Shown: in pieces, positions 1 to 7,564 of the stretch | Layout of the letters: every line of letters begins with the position of its first letter | Position numbering within the stretch: position 1 is the stretch's first letter | Origin: an uncultured Clostridia bacterium | GTDB lineage: Bacteria > Bacillota > Clostridia > TANB77 > CAG-508 | Direction: 5' to 3' | NCBI GenBank assembly: GCA_948517135.1 | Contig: CAORJJ010000014.1 | Span: 1 to 26,103 of the forward strand | DNA length: 26,103 nucleotides | Notes under the pieces: model-generated | The model's database searches: none | The model's input: the letters and a program-made list of their open reading frames with translations, nothing else | What the model was told of the DNA's origin: nothing | Position numbers and translations under genes: made by a program

Positions 1-60
1 ATACATATATATATTATTATTATGTAACAAAAATGTAATACAAAAACGCTATTTTTTTGT

Positions 61-79
61 CAAAAGTTGTTTACTTTTG
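61..79. repeat. inverted repeat upstream of the GT4 gene
   Basis: CAAAAGT (61-67) and ACTTTTG (73-79) are perfect complements around a 5-nt spacer. It lies about 190 bp before the glycosyltransferase start in AT-rich DNA that holds no gene. It has no U tract directly after it, so an operator or the end of an upstream unit are both possible. A TTGACA box is visible at 194-199, but I could not fix a matching -10, so I do not call a promoter there. Confidence 0.25.
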
Positions 80-269
80 AATTCATTTTATATAAAATAT
101 ATTAAGAATTTACAAAAAAAGTCAAAATCTATTTGTAATTTAAAAATTAAGTTTCCCTAAGCGTTCATAATTTTTTATAAATAAAAAAAATACTTGACAA
201 ACTAAATTTTTAAATTTCAATAAAATTTTATATAACAAAAGATATTTTTGAAAGGAGTACAATTTATAA

Positions 270-1556
270 ATGAAAATTTTAATGCTATCATGGGAATACC
301 CACCAAGAGTTGTTGGAGGAATATCTAGGGTTGTCCATGACTTATCTCACAAATTAATTCAAGAGGGTCATGATGTTACTGTTGTAACTTATCGTGATGG
401 TAATGTCCCATATATTGAAGATGATAATGGTGTAATGGTTTATAGAGTTGATAACTTTATGATTTCATCAAATAATCTTATCGACTGGACTATGCAACTA
501 AACTTTAATATGATAGCAAAAGTTGGTGAAATTATTGCAGAAAAAGGTAGTTTTGATGTTATTCATGCTCATGACTGGTTAGTAGCATATGCTGCTAAAA
601 CTTTAAAAACTGCATATAGTATTCCTTTAGTTTGTACAATTCATGCAACTGAAGCTGGTAGAAATAGTGGTATTCGTGATGAACAACAAAGATATATTAA
701 TGATACTGAATGGATGCTTACTTATGAATCTTCAGAAGTAATTGTAAATAGTAATTACATGAGAAGTGAATTACAAAGGTTATTTGGTCTTCCTTATGAA
801 AAAATTAATGTTATACCTAATGGTGTTAACTTAAATATGTATGATGGAATTGAAAAAGATTATGACTTTAGAAGAAAATATGCTATGGATAATGAAAAAA
901 TCATATTATTTATGGGACGTTTAGTTTATGAAAAAGGAATTCAAACATTAATTGCTGCTATGCCAAAAATATTAAACCACTATCATGATGCAAAACTTCT
1001 TATTGCTGGTAAAGGTGGAATGATTGATGAATTAAGAAATCAAGTTAACTATTTAGGACTTGGAAATAAAGTTTACTTTACAGGATATCTTGGTTCTAAA
1101 GATGTTCAAAGAATGTATAAATGTGCAGATGTATCTGTATTCCCTAGCACTTATGAACCATTTGGAATTGTTGCTCTTGAAGCAATGCTTTCTGGAACTC
1201 CTATTGTTGTATCTGATGTTGGTGGTTTAAATGAAATTGTTGATCATGGTGTTAATGGAATGAAAAGTTATGCTGGAAATGCAAATTCACTTGCAGATTC
1301 AATTCTTACTTTGTTATTTGATCAAAAACTTTGTGATACAGTTACAAAAAATGCAGTTTCAAAAGTTAAAGATGAATATAATTGGACAAAAATTACTAAA
1401 AATACACACTTTGCTTATGAAAAAGCAATTGCAGAAACTGTTGCAACAAAGCAAGCAAATGAAATTGCTCAAGAAGAAGCTCAAAAACAAATCAAAAAAT
1501 CAAATGAAATTACAAATTTACTTTCATTCAAAAAAACTCGTCAAGCTTTTGCTTAA
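270..1556 (+). CDS. GT4 family glycosyltransferase (glycogen/starch synthase-like GT-B fold)
   Basis: A 428-residue GT-B retaining glycosyltransferase that would transfer sugar from an NDP-sugar in the cytoplasm. The N-terminal domain opens with MKILMLSWEYPP and a Gly-rich VVGGISR loop (residues 15-21), typical of GT4 and glycogen-synthase-like enzymes. The C-terminal donor domain has GRLVYEKG (216-223) and the E-x7-E motif (E296, E304) in EPFGIVALE, followed by SDVGGLNEIV. The last 40 residues are Lys/Gln/Glu-rich and probably helical. AAGGAG lies 10 bp before the ATG, and a strong terminator follows directly, so it is a single-gene unit. The acceptor cannot be told from sequence: a glucan or a cell-envelope glycan are both possible. 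The family call is sure; the exact activity is not. Confidence 0.85.
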   Translation: MKILMLSWEYPPRVVGGISRVVHDLSHKLIQEGHDVTVVTYRDGNVPYIEDDNGVMVYRVDNFMISSNNLIDWTMQLNFNMIAKVGEIIAEKGSFDVIHAHDWLVAYAAKTLKTAYSIPLVCTIHATEAGRNSGIRDEQQRYINDTEWMLTYESSEVIVNSNYMRSELQRLFGLPYEKINVIPNGVNLNMYDGIEKDYDFRRKYAMDNEKIILFMGRLVYEKGIQTLIAAMPKILNHYHDAKLLIAGKGGMIDELRNQVNYLGLGNKVYFTGYLGSKDVQRMYKCADVSVFPSTYEPFGIVALEAMLSGTPIVVSDVGGLNEIVDHGVNGMKSYAGNANSLADSILTLLFDQKLCDTVTKNAVSKVKDEYNWTKITKNTHFAYEKAIAETVATKQANEIAQEEAQKQIKKSNEITNLLSFKKTRQAFA

Positions 1557-1562
1557 AATATT

Positions 1563-1592
1563 AAAAGAGTTGCCAAAAGCAACTCTTTTTTT
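1563..1592 (+). terminator. intrinsic terminator of the GT4 gene
   Basis: AAAAGAGTTGC (1563-1573) pairs perfectly with GCAACTCTTTT (1579-1589) around the loop CAAAA, followed by further T residues. It starts 6 bp after the stop codon. The A-rich 5' side could also serve the opposite strand. Confidence 0.85.
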
Positions 1593-1607
1593 GTTACTCA
1601 AATAGCA

Positions 1608-1637
1608 AAGAGACACCACTTTTTGAGGGTGTCTCTT
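1608..1637 (-). terminator. hairpin terminator of the 121-aa gene
   Basis: AAGAGACACC (1608-1617) and GGTGTCTCTT (1628-1637) form a perfect 10-bp stem just past the minus-strand stop codon at 1655. The U tract on the minus strand (CTTTGCTATTT) is weak, so termination may be partial, but the adjacent GT4 terminator would back it up. Confidence 0.6.
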
Positions 1638-1654
1638 CACCATTTGAGATGATA

Positions 1655-2020
1655 TTAATCATCTTCCTTTGGATGTTTCCAATTCGGGTCAATGGTATTT
1701 CCTGAACTATCAATATCAATAACCTTCAGATTTAACTCCTGAGAAATTTCTTCAATAAATTCTTCACTATTCATTAAATTATTATATACGATTGCCCATG
1801 AAATCTCAACGGTATCATTACTGTAATCAGTTTCAACATCATATCCTGCATTTTCCAAAATTCTTATTGTACCATTAGAAATACGTTCTTTAATAAAACA
1901 AGATGTTCTACCACTACTTTTAGCATCTAAAATAGATTTGTTTACTAAAGGAATTTCTAAAGCAAGAATATTTTTTATAGATTCCCGTGCTACTAATTCT
2001 GCTGACATGATCTCAACCAT
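1655..2020 (-). CDS. hypothetical protein, 121 aa, acidic C-terminus
   Basis: I do not recognise the family. It is a soluble, cysteine-poor protein with a helical N-terminal half (residues 1-35) and a region around 50-75 with the pattern ILENAGYDVE followed by EISW. It ends in an acidic tail, KHPKEDD. No membrane segment or signal peptide is visible. The ATG at 2020 is preceded by GGAGG at 9 nt; a second in-frame ATG lies 12 nt downstream. It has its own consensus-type promoter and lies between terminators, so it is a one-gene unit. It uses CGT and CGG codons more than the AT-rich genes around it, as the 9.2-12.3 kb and 20-22 kb genes do, which hints at transfer. Confidence 0.7.
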   Translation of the reverse strand: MVEIMSAELVARESIKNILALEIPLVNKSILDAKSSGRTSCFIKERISNGTIRILENAGYDVETDYSNDTVEISWAIVYNNLMNSEEFIEEISQELNLKVIDIDSSGNTIDPNWKHPKEDD

Positions 2021-2052
2021 TCTCCTTTACCTCCATATTTTATTGTTTGCAA

Positions 2053-2081
2053 ATTATATCATAGTCTACATAAATTTTCAA
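2053..2081 (-). promoter_or_regulatory. sigma-A promoter of the 121-aa gene
   Basis: On the minus strand TTGAAA (2081-2076), a 17-nt spacer and TATAAT (2058-2053) with an upstream TGA (extended -10). The start codon follows about 33 bp after the -10. Close to consensus in both boxes. Confidence 0.75.
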
Positions 2082-2098
2082 GTGACTATATTTAAAAC

Positions 2099-2135
2099 AA
2101 AACAACAGGTAACATTAAATATTACCTGTTGTTTT
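2099..2135 (-). terminator. terminator of the traX-like gene
   Basis: AAAACAACAGGTAA (2099-2112) pairs perfectly with TTACCTGTTGTTTT (2122-2135), a 14-bp stem with a 9-nt loop. It overlaps the stop codon of the traX-like gene. On the minus strand it runs into a T-rich stretch. It lies behind the promoter of the 121-aa gene, so it also isolates that gene. Confidence 0.8.
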
Positions 2136-2806
2136 TAAATAAATAAAAAACTTATACAATATATAATTGCCATATGTATTGGATAAAACCAATAGAAAAA
2201 ATATTTTATTTTTTTACCTTGATTTCCATTATACATTACTATTGGAATAACTGGAATTAAATATGCTACAAATATTTTAATAGTATTTATATTTGTAAAA
2301 TTCACATTCATCATATAAAAATAAAAAACCACAAGTAGTATATATCCTAAAGACTTTAATGTTTTACTTTTTCTAAAAATATATAATATTAATATTGTTA
2401 GCACACCAAACCATCCATAATCAACATTAATAATATCTCCTAATAATATTAATAGTAAACATATTGGAAATGATATATACTCTTTTTTTATTTTATCATA
2501 TGCTGTAATCGCCAATAATCCTAATAATAATGTAAACATTATATTAAGCATTTTCCACTCACCAACCAAAGTTCTAAAAAACATGAATGGTATTTGTGAA
2601 ATGATAGCAAAAATAAATAATCTCTTATAATATTTTTTCAAATCTCTTGTATGTATATATCCTTCAACTAATAAAAAAGCAAAAAGTGGATATGATGTTC
2701 TACCTAAATATATTGTTAATATATTCTCAGTTTGAGGTATTGCATATTTTATATGATCTAATATCATAGTAACACATGCAATTATTTTTACTACAAAACT
2801 GCTCAA
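2135..2806 (-). CDS. TraX family membrane protein
   Basis: A 223-residue polytopic membrane protein with about seven to eight hydrophobic segments. The N-terminus (KIIACVTMILDHIKY, then GRTSYPLFAFLLVEGY with the H-T-R-D motif after it) is the hallmark of the TraX family, named for the acyltransferase-like protein that acetylates F pilin. Chromosomal members are common in Clostridia and have no known conjugation role; nothing here suggests a conjugative element. The start is TTG at 2806 with AGGAG at 7 nt. It follows yqeY by 13 bp, so the two are probably co-transcribed. An acyl-transfer role is possible but unproven. Confidence 0.8.
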   Translation of the reverse strand: MSSFVVKIIACVTMILDHIKYAIPQTENILTIYLGRTSYPLFAFLLVEGYIHTRDLKKYYKRLFIFAIISQIPFMFFRTLVGEWKMLNIMFTLLLGLLAITAYDKIKKEYISFPICLLLILLGDIINVDYGWFGVLTILILYIFRKSKTLKSLGYILLVVFYFYMMNVNFTNINTIKIFVAYLIPVIPIVMYNGNQGKKIKYFFYWFYPIHMAIIYCISFLFI

Positions 2807-2819
2807 GATTTATCTCCTA

Positions 2820-3260
2820 TTAATTTAATAATTCTTTAACAACTTCATTTATTGTTCTTCCATCAGCAGAAGCTCCAATTCTTGCCTTAGCTTCTTTCAT
2901 AACAGGTCCCATATCTTTAATAGAAGTAGCATTTAACTCTTTAATAACTTTTTCTATTTCTATTTTTAATTCTTCTTTATTTAATTGTTTTGGTAAATAC
3001 TCTTGTAAAATAGAAATTTCTTCATTTGTTTGATTTATTAAATCCTGTCTTCCACCTTTTTCGAAATCTACAATAGCATCTTTTTTTCCTTTAACTTCTT
3101 TGGCAATTATTTCTATTATTTTTTCATCTTCAACAGTTATTCCCTTATCTTTTTCAATTTGTAATATTGCAGCTCTTACCATTTGAACTGTATTTTTTTT
3201 AATTTCATTTTTCTCTTTCATTGCCTCTTTTAAATCATTCATTAGTTTTTCTTTTAACAT
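2820..3260 (-). CDS. yqeY: GatB/YqeY domain-containing protein
   Basis: A 146-residue soluble protein matching the stand-alone YqeY family, which is related to the tRNA-binding tail of GatB, a subunit of the Glu/Asp-tRNA amidotransferase. It begins with KLMNDLKEAMKEKNEIKKNTVQMVRAAI and ends with the family's GRTINEVVKELL segment. QEYLPKQLNKEEL near residue 88 and the Gly/Ala-rich GPVMKEAKARIGASADGR are typical. The length is normal. In many Firmicutes it lies beside rpsU; here it lies between a ytxC-like gene and traX. The physiological role is not settled; tRNA interaction is inferred from the fold. Confidence 0.9.
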   Translation of the reverse strand: MLKEKLMNDLKEAMKEKNEIKKNTVQMVRAAILQIEKDKGITVEDEKIIEIIAKEVKGKKDAIVDFEKGGRQDLINQTNEEISILQEYLPKQLNKEELKIEIEKVIKELNATSIKDMGPVMKEAKARIGASADGRTINEVVKELLN

Positions 3261-3323
3261 ATCTTCTCTACCTTCTTTCTTTTATTACTTTACTACAAAT
3301 TAATTTATTTATCAATACAAAAT

Positions 3324-3818
3324 TTAAAATGTTATTAAGTCAAGATAACTAAACACAGAAACTTCAACAATCTTTTCTAACAACTCTTTATATTCTGCAA
3401 TTCTAAAATTAATAAATCCTTCTAAAACAATTTTTTTATTTTCTATTAAATAGTTTTTTATAATTTTCTTTAAAATTTCATTTTTATGCCCTATTTTTTC
3501 ATCTGGTAAATCTAGAACTTTTTTTGTAATTTCATATATATAGCATCTTTCAATACTGCTCAAATAAAAATAATTCTTTTCAACTGTTTTTTTTATGAAA
3601 TCATCTTCAAAAAATTTTTCTATACAATTTTTAATGATTAGACTTACAACTTCATAAAACTCATCAATATACTCCTTTTCTGTATAATGAATTATTAAAT
3701 TATCAAAAGTTTTAAATCTGTAATTTGAAATATAAATATTCATAGGAATCTTTTCAAACTGTTCTATCAAATATTCAATTTTTTCATCACTAACTGTCTT
3801 TATACAAACACTCTTCAA
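3324..3818 (-). CDS. YtxC-like putative sporulation protein, short form
   Basis: A 164-residue protein with a Lys/Glu-rich helical middle and a C-terminal stretch, LEGFINFRIAEYKELLEKIV, that resembles the FI-FRL-Y-L core of the YtxC sporulation family. Members such as the Bacillus protein are near 280 residues and go on past this core; this one stops 12 residues after it and only 63 bp separate it from yqeY, with no continuation in another frame that I could see. It is either a short lineage form or a truncation. The start is TTG at 3818 with AGAGG at 8 nt. The gpr gene nearby fits a spore context. Family assignment is moderate. Confidence 0.55.
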   Translation of the reverse strand: MKSVCIKTVSDEKIEYLIEQFEKIPMNIYISNYRFKTFDNLIIHYTEKEYIDEFYEVVSLIIKNCIEKFFEDDFIKKTVEKNYFYLSSIERCYIYEITKKVLDLPDEKIGHKNEILKKIIKNYLIENKKIVLEGFINFRIAEYKELLEKIVEVSVFSYLDLITF

Positions 3819-3910
3819 AGCAAATACCTCTTAAAATCTTTCAAATTAATTACCTAAATTTACTAAAATATAGTATTCGTATTTTTCCATTATTGTGTTT
3901 ATCTTATTCA

Positions 3911-3947
3911 AAAAAAATGAAATTTAAGGATTGTCCCTAAATTTCAT
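3911..3947 (-). terminator. hairpin terminator, copy 1 of a repeated palindrome
   Basis: ATGAAATTTAAGGA (plus strand 3917-3930), three nt, then TCCCTAAATTTCAT (3934-3947). Read on the minus strand the arms pair fully, with one G-U, and a run of U follows. On the plus strand that position is an A-C mismatch, so the minus-strand RNA is the functional form. It ends the 171-aa gene. Both arms recur exactly at 5551-5581. Confidence 0.75.
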
Positions 3948-3955
3948 TTCACAAT

Positions 3956-4471
3956 TTATTTTTTATCTTCTTCGATACTACTATTATCTAGAACAAAATT
4001 AACATTTGTAACTGTATTATCAACTTCAACAATCATACATGTTACCCAGCTTCTTGAAAACTTTCCTTTATATCCATCTGTTTTATAAATATATTTAACT
4101 GTTGCATCTGTTCTTTCTTCATTATAAATAAGATCTGTTATATCATGAATATATTCTTTAGAAGTATCCTCACTAACTGCTACAATTGCAAGTTTTTTTG
4201 CTTTAAAGAACTCTTCATTATATCTTTCTTTTACAGAATATTTTTTATAATCTATTGTTATTTCATCATTTAAACTACTTTTACTTATAAATTTTTTTAA
4301 TGATTTACTATCTTCTATAAATGTATTTGAAACTGTTCCAGATGCTTCTGCAACACCATATATAATAGGTTCTTTTTTATTAGCTATATTAAAATATATA
4401 ACTACTCCAATAATTATTATTGTTATTATTGCTATTATTATTATTTCTGCTTTTCCTTTTAATTTTCCCAT
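3956..4471 (-). CDS. membrane-anchored hypothetical protein
   Basis: I do not recognise the family. A short basic N-terminus (MGKLKGK) leads into one long Ile/Val-rich hydrophobic helix (about residues 8-28), so it is likely a single-pass protein with an extracytoplasmic domain of about 140 residues, ending in an acidic tail. The domain has a run of beta-type hydrophobic strands (KLAIVAVSEDT, TVKYIYKTDGYKG, SWVTCMIVEV, TNVNFVLD). One cysteine and no lipobox. AAGGGG precedes the ATG at a good distance. It lies directly downstream of gpr, where many spore-formers have spoIIP, but nothing in it resembles SpoIIP. A spore role is only guilt by position. Confidence 0.7.
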   Translation of the reverse strand: MGKLKGKAEIIIIAIITIIIIGVVIYFNIANKKEPIIYGVAEASGTVSNTFIEDSKSLKKFISKSSLNDEITIDYKKYSVKERYNEEFFKAKKLAIVAVSEDTSKEYIHDITDLIYNEERTDATVKYIYKTDGYKGKFSRSWVTCMIVEVDNTVTNVNFVLDNSSIEEDKK

Positions 4472-4545
4472 GATTATCCCCTTATTCTTTTGATTATTTT
4501 ATATTAAAATATTATACTAAAACAAAAAAAAATACAATAGGATTT

Positions 4546-5424
4546 TTAAAAACTCATATTAATTCCTTCTGAAACTATTGCTGTCATATTTTCAATTAAA
4601 CTATCTATTTCCTTTGGTGTAACTATAAAATTAAAATTATTTAATTTCATTTTATCTACAATTTCATCCTCTGAAATGCTTACATCACAAACTTTTAAAG
4701 TATCTATAACAATAGTCGCAGCATCTAAAACTGTTGGTATTCCTACTCCTATAACTGGAACCCCCAATGTATCTTTAGATAATTCTGCCTGTCTGTTCCC
4801 AACGCCTCCACCTGGTACAATTCCTGTATCTGAAATTTGAATAGATTTATTTATTCTATCAATATTTTTTGAACATAAACTATCTATCGCAATTACAAGT
4901 TTTGGTTTTATGTTATCAACTATTCCTTTTACAATTTCTACTGTTTCAATTCCAGTAGTTCCAAGTACTCCAGGTGTTATAGCACTAACCGACCTTGTAT
5001 TTCTATCTATTGCATTTGGCAAATAAATTTTTATATGACGTGTAATTTCAATATTTTCAACCACTTTTGTTCCCAAAGAATCTGGAGTTGAGTAAGAATT
5101 TCCTAACCCTACAATTAAAATTTCTTCATTAGGTTTTATATGTTTATCAATAATTGATTTTAATTCTTTTGAAAAAACTTCTATTATTTTGTTTTCTTTC
5201 TCTTCTGTTATATTATGAATCTTTTTAATATCTATAGTTATATAATTTCCCATTCTTCTTTCTAAGGCTCTTTCACCTTCTTCATTTGTTATTTTTACTC
5301 TAGTAATACTCATATCTTCAATTTTCTCTTCTTCACATTCAACACCTTTAATCTCATCTTCTAACTTATTAGCATTTTTATATAAATCTCTTCTTTCAAC
5401 AGCCATATCCGTTCTAAAAAACAT
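4546..5424 (-). CDS. gpr: GPR endopeptidase (germination/spore protease)
   Basis: The aspartyl-type protease (MEROPS A25) that degrades small acid-soluble spore proteins at germination. RTDMAVERRD at residues 4-13 matches the conserved start of the zymogen, which resembles a SASP cleavage site and is removed by autoprocessing. ILIVGLGNSYSTPDSLG, the long ITPGVLGTTGIE segment, LVIAIDSLCSK and the Gly-rich VPGGGVGNRQ/LGVPVIGVGIPTVLDA blocks are all family landmarks. At 292 residues it is shorter than Bacillus GPR (about 370), mostly at the C-terminus, as in many Clostridia. AAGGAGG is 9 nt before the ATG. A weak sigma-G-like pair (TGCATA at 5481-5476, AAAAATA at 5458-5452, 17-nt spacing) lies upstream. 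It is the clearest sign that the host makes endospores. Confidence 0.92.
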   Translation of the reverse strand: MFFRTDMAVERRDLYKNANKLEDEIKGVECEEEKIEDMSITRVKITNEEGERALERRMGNYITIDIKKIHNITEEKENKIIEVFSKELKSIIDKHIKPNEEILIVGLGNSYSTPDSLGTKVVENIEITRHIKIYLPNAIDRNTRSVSAITPGVLGTTGIETVEIVKGIVDNIKPKLVIAIDSLCSKNIDRINKSIQISDTGIVPGGGVGNRQAELSKDTLGVPVIGVGIPTVLDAATIVIDTLKVCDVSISEDEIVDKMKLNNFNFIVTPKEIDSLIENMTAIVSEGINMSF

Positions 5425-5544
5425 AATCTCATACCTCCTTTTTATTCTAAATATTTTTTACATTTTTTAGAAAAATATGCATATGAAATAATGCGAAAAT
5501 AAATTTATGTAAAATTTTCATTTGTTATTTATTTAATTACAAGC

Positions 5545-5581
5545 AAAAAAATGAAATTTAAGGACTTTCCCTAAATTTCAT
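5545..5581 (-). terminator. hairpin terminator, copy 2 of a repeated palindrome
   Basis: ATGAAATTTAAGGA (5551-5564), loop CTT, then TCCCTAAATTTCAT (5568-5581): both arms are identical to copy 1, with a different 3-nt loop. A run of A upstream gives the minus-strand U tract, and it lies 14 bp past the yebC stop. T residues after it could make it work in both directions. Confidence 0.75.
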
Positions 5582-5595
5582 TTTTTATTTTACAA

Positions 5596-6321
5596 TTATT
5601 CTTCCCAGTTATGGAATACTTCTAAAACATCATCTAAATCTTCAAGATTATCTATTAATCTTTGCATTTTCTCTGCTCCATTTTCATCTAAAGAAACATA
5701 TGTACTTGGAATCATTTGAACTCCAGCTTCTAAAAATGTAAGATTGTTTTTTGACAATTCTTCTGTAACTTGTGTAAAATCAGCAGGTGCTGTTGTTATT
5801 TCATAAACTTCTTCTTCACTTGAAAAATCTTCTGCACCTGATTCTATGGCAAGCATCATTAAATCATCTTCAGATAATGCACATCCTTCTTTTTCTATAA
5901 CAATTATGCCTTTTTTCTCAAACATATATGATACACAACCATTTGTACCTAGACTTCCACCTGATTTACTAAATACATGTCTTACATCTGCTGCTGTTCT
6001 ATTTTTGTTATCTGTTGAAGCATTTACTATAACTGCAACTCCATTTGGTCCATATCCTTCATAAGAAATTTCTTCATATGATTCATTACTTCCAGCTCCA
6101 GATGCTTTCTTTATAGCATTATTTATTGTATCATTAGGCATATTATTTGCTTTACATTTTGCAATAACATCTTTTAATTTTGAATTACCAGCAGGATCAG
6201 GTCCACCTTGTTTTACAGCTATTAATAATTCTCTTCCTAATTTTGTAAATATTTTTCCTCTTGCTGCATCAGCTTTTCCTTTTTTCGCTTGAATATTGTG
6301 CCATTTACTATGTCCTGACAT
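5596..6321 (-). CDS. yebC: YebC/PmpR family protein
   Basis: A 241-residue full-length YebC. The N-terminal MSGHSKWHNIQAKKGKADA block, GRELLIAVKQGGPDP and NNAIKKASG are nearly invariant in the family. It is cytosolic with three domains. Older annotation calls it a DNA-binding regulator; more recent work links the family (and mitochondrial TACO1) to translation, helping ribosomes through proline-rich stretches. AAGGAGGA precedes the ATG. It is followed by its own terminator and so is separate from gpr. The family call is certain; the molecular role is from the literature on homologues. Confidence 0.95.
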   Translation of the reverse strand: MSGHSKWHNIQAKKGKADAARGKIFTKLGRELLIAVKQGGPDPAGNSKLKDVIAKCKANNMPNDTINNAIKKASGAGSNESYEEISYEGYGPNGVAVIVNASTDNKNRTAADVRHVFSKSGGSLGTNGCVSYMFEKKGIIVIEKEGCALSEDDLMMLAIESGAEDFSSEEEVYEITTAPADFTQVTEELSKNNLTFLEAGVQMIPSTYVSLDENGAEKMQRLIDNLEDLDDVLEVFHNWEE

Positions 6322-6420
6322 GATTAATTCCTCCTTCTTATTTTTCCTATACTCAATTATTCTATCATATTAATTCGTATTTGTGTAGTATTTTAACAAA
6401 TAAAAATTGTAATTTATGTA

Positions 6421-6486
6421 TTACTTATTCCAAGTCATAGTATATTCCACTTCATTTGTATCATTTTTTTCAAATCTTCTTATCAT
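6421..6486 (-). pseudogene. internally deleted GNAT acetyltransferase remnant
   Basis: A 21-codon frame whose first 13 residues, MIRRFEKNDTNEV, look like the start of GNAT N-acetyltransferases (MIR-F-KND-NEV type). The last part, DTNEVEYTMTWNK, looks like the C-terminal strand of the same family (E-EY-M-W-K). The roughly 120 residues between are absent. The two ends would be joined at a shared Asn/Asp/Asn-Glu-Val segment, as expected of a deletion between short repeats. No good ribosome site precedes the ATG. It lies alone in the gap between the M20 gene and yebC. Recognition rests on very few residues. Confidence 0.4.
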
Positions 6487-6541
6487 AGTAATTTACATTT
6501 TACTTCAAATATTCTATAAAATCAAATATTTTTTATGGAAT

Positions 6542-7561
6542 TTAATTACAAAACTTATATATCATATCCTTATATTGAGTAACTAATTTTTCCAAACTTT
6601 CCTCCATTATATATTCATTAGCTTCATGTGGATTAACAGGTCCTACTCCTAAAATATATTTATTTTCTGTATCTATAAAACTTGCCTCTGTTATAAAGTT
6701 TGTACTACAAATCTTTTCATTTTTATTTATAAAAGACTTTATATTATTTATCACTTCATATGTTGCATCATATTTTAAAGTAAGTTTATTTATCATATCT
6801 AATATTAAATTTATGTGTTCATTTTTAATAATTCTAAAATCAATAAGCACTTCACAATAATTCGGAACAATATTTATACTTGTTCCACCACTAATTTTTC
6901 CAATATTCATAGTTGTATAATTTATTTCAAAATTATCATTTTTATCCTTTTTTAATATATTATAAAAAACTTCTAGTTCATTTAAAAATTTAATTGTTTT
7001 TTCAATTGCATTTTGTCCTTTATTAGGCATACTTGAGTGCGATGAAACTCCAATAAAAGTTAATTTTATTTCTAATAAACCTTTACTAGCATTCATTACT
7101 ACATTATTTGATGGTTCTCCTATTATCATATAGTTAGGAAATTTTTCTTTTTTATCTACTATTTCTTTTATTCCATTAAAACCAATTTCCTCATCATAAG
7201 TAAAATATAATTTCATTCCATACTTTAAACTTTTCCAATCAATTTCTGTCACAGCTTGTAAAATTCCAGCAAGTCCGCCTTTCATATCACAAACTCCTAA
7301 ACCACATAATTTTCCATTTTTCTCTATCATCTCATATGGATTTGTTTCCCAATTACTATCACCAATCACTGTATCTGTATGGCCTAAAAATCCTAATTTA
7401 TATTCATTTTTTATACTCATTATTAAACATTTACTTTTACTCTCAAGTCTAAATCCTTTATCTTTTAATATCTTTTCTATATAATTTATTATAACTATAT
7501 TTTCTTTATCATTTACTGTATTAAAACTTACTAAATTCTTTAAAATCTCCTTTGCACTCAT
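6542..7561 (-). CDS. M20 family metallopeptidase (ArgE/DapE-like)
   Basis: A 339-residue zinc hydrolase of the M20 family, which removes acyl or aminoacyl groups from amino acids and small peptides in the cytosol. The metal ligands are in place: H61 and D63 (GHTDT), D92 (CDMKGG), the E124-E125 pair (DEEIGF), E149 (GEPS) and a C-terminal His in NPHEANEYI near 312. The lid-type domain (about 165-275) includes the family's SSHSSMPNKGQNAI. Only 3 bp separate it from the racemase-like gene upstream, and its GGAGGA ribosome site sits inside the end of that gene, so the two are coupled. Both lie behind the His-codon leader. The substrate is unknown; an N-acyl-histidine or histidyl dipeptide would fit the context. 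DapE activity is possible but less likely. Confidence 0.85.
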   Translation of the reverse strand: MSAKEILKNLVSFNTVNDKENIVIINYIEKILKDKGFRLESKSKCLIMSIKNEYKLGFLGHTDTVIGDSNWETNPYEMIEKNGKLCGLGVCDMKGGLAGILQAVTEIDWKSLKYGMKLYFTYDEEIGFNGIKEIVDKKEKFPNYMIIGEPSNNVVMNASKGLLEIKLTFIGVSSHSSMPNKGQNAIEKTIKFLNELEVFYNILKKDKNDNFEINYTTMNIGKISGGTSINIVPNYCEVLIDFRIIKNEHINLILDMINKLTLKYDATYEVINNIKSFINKNEKICSTNFITEASFIDTENKYILGVGPVNPHEANEYIMEESLEKLVTQYKDMIYKFCN

Positions 7562-7564
7562 ATT

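Noticed and set aside
1270..1605. Second plus-strand frame over the GT4 3' end
   Set aside because: Leu/Lys/Gln-rich shadow of the A-rich GT4 tail that runs through the terminator.
2135..2806. TraX as a sign of a conjugative element
   Set aside because: No relaxase, coupling protein, integrase or attachment repeats nearby; the family is common on Clostridia chromosomes.
3911..5581. The two identical palindromes as CRISPR repeats
   Set aside because: Only two copies, 1.6 kb apart, with genes between and U tracts: terminators or dispersed palindromes, not an array.
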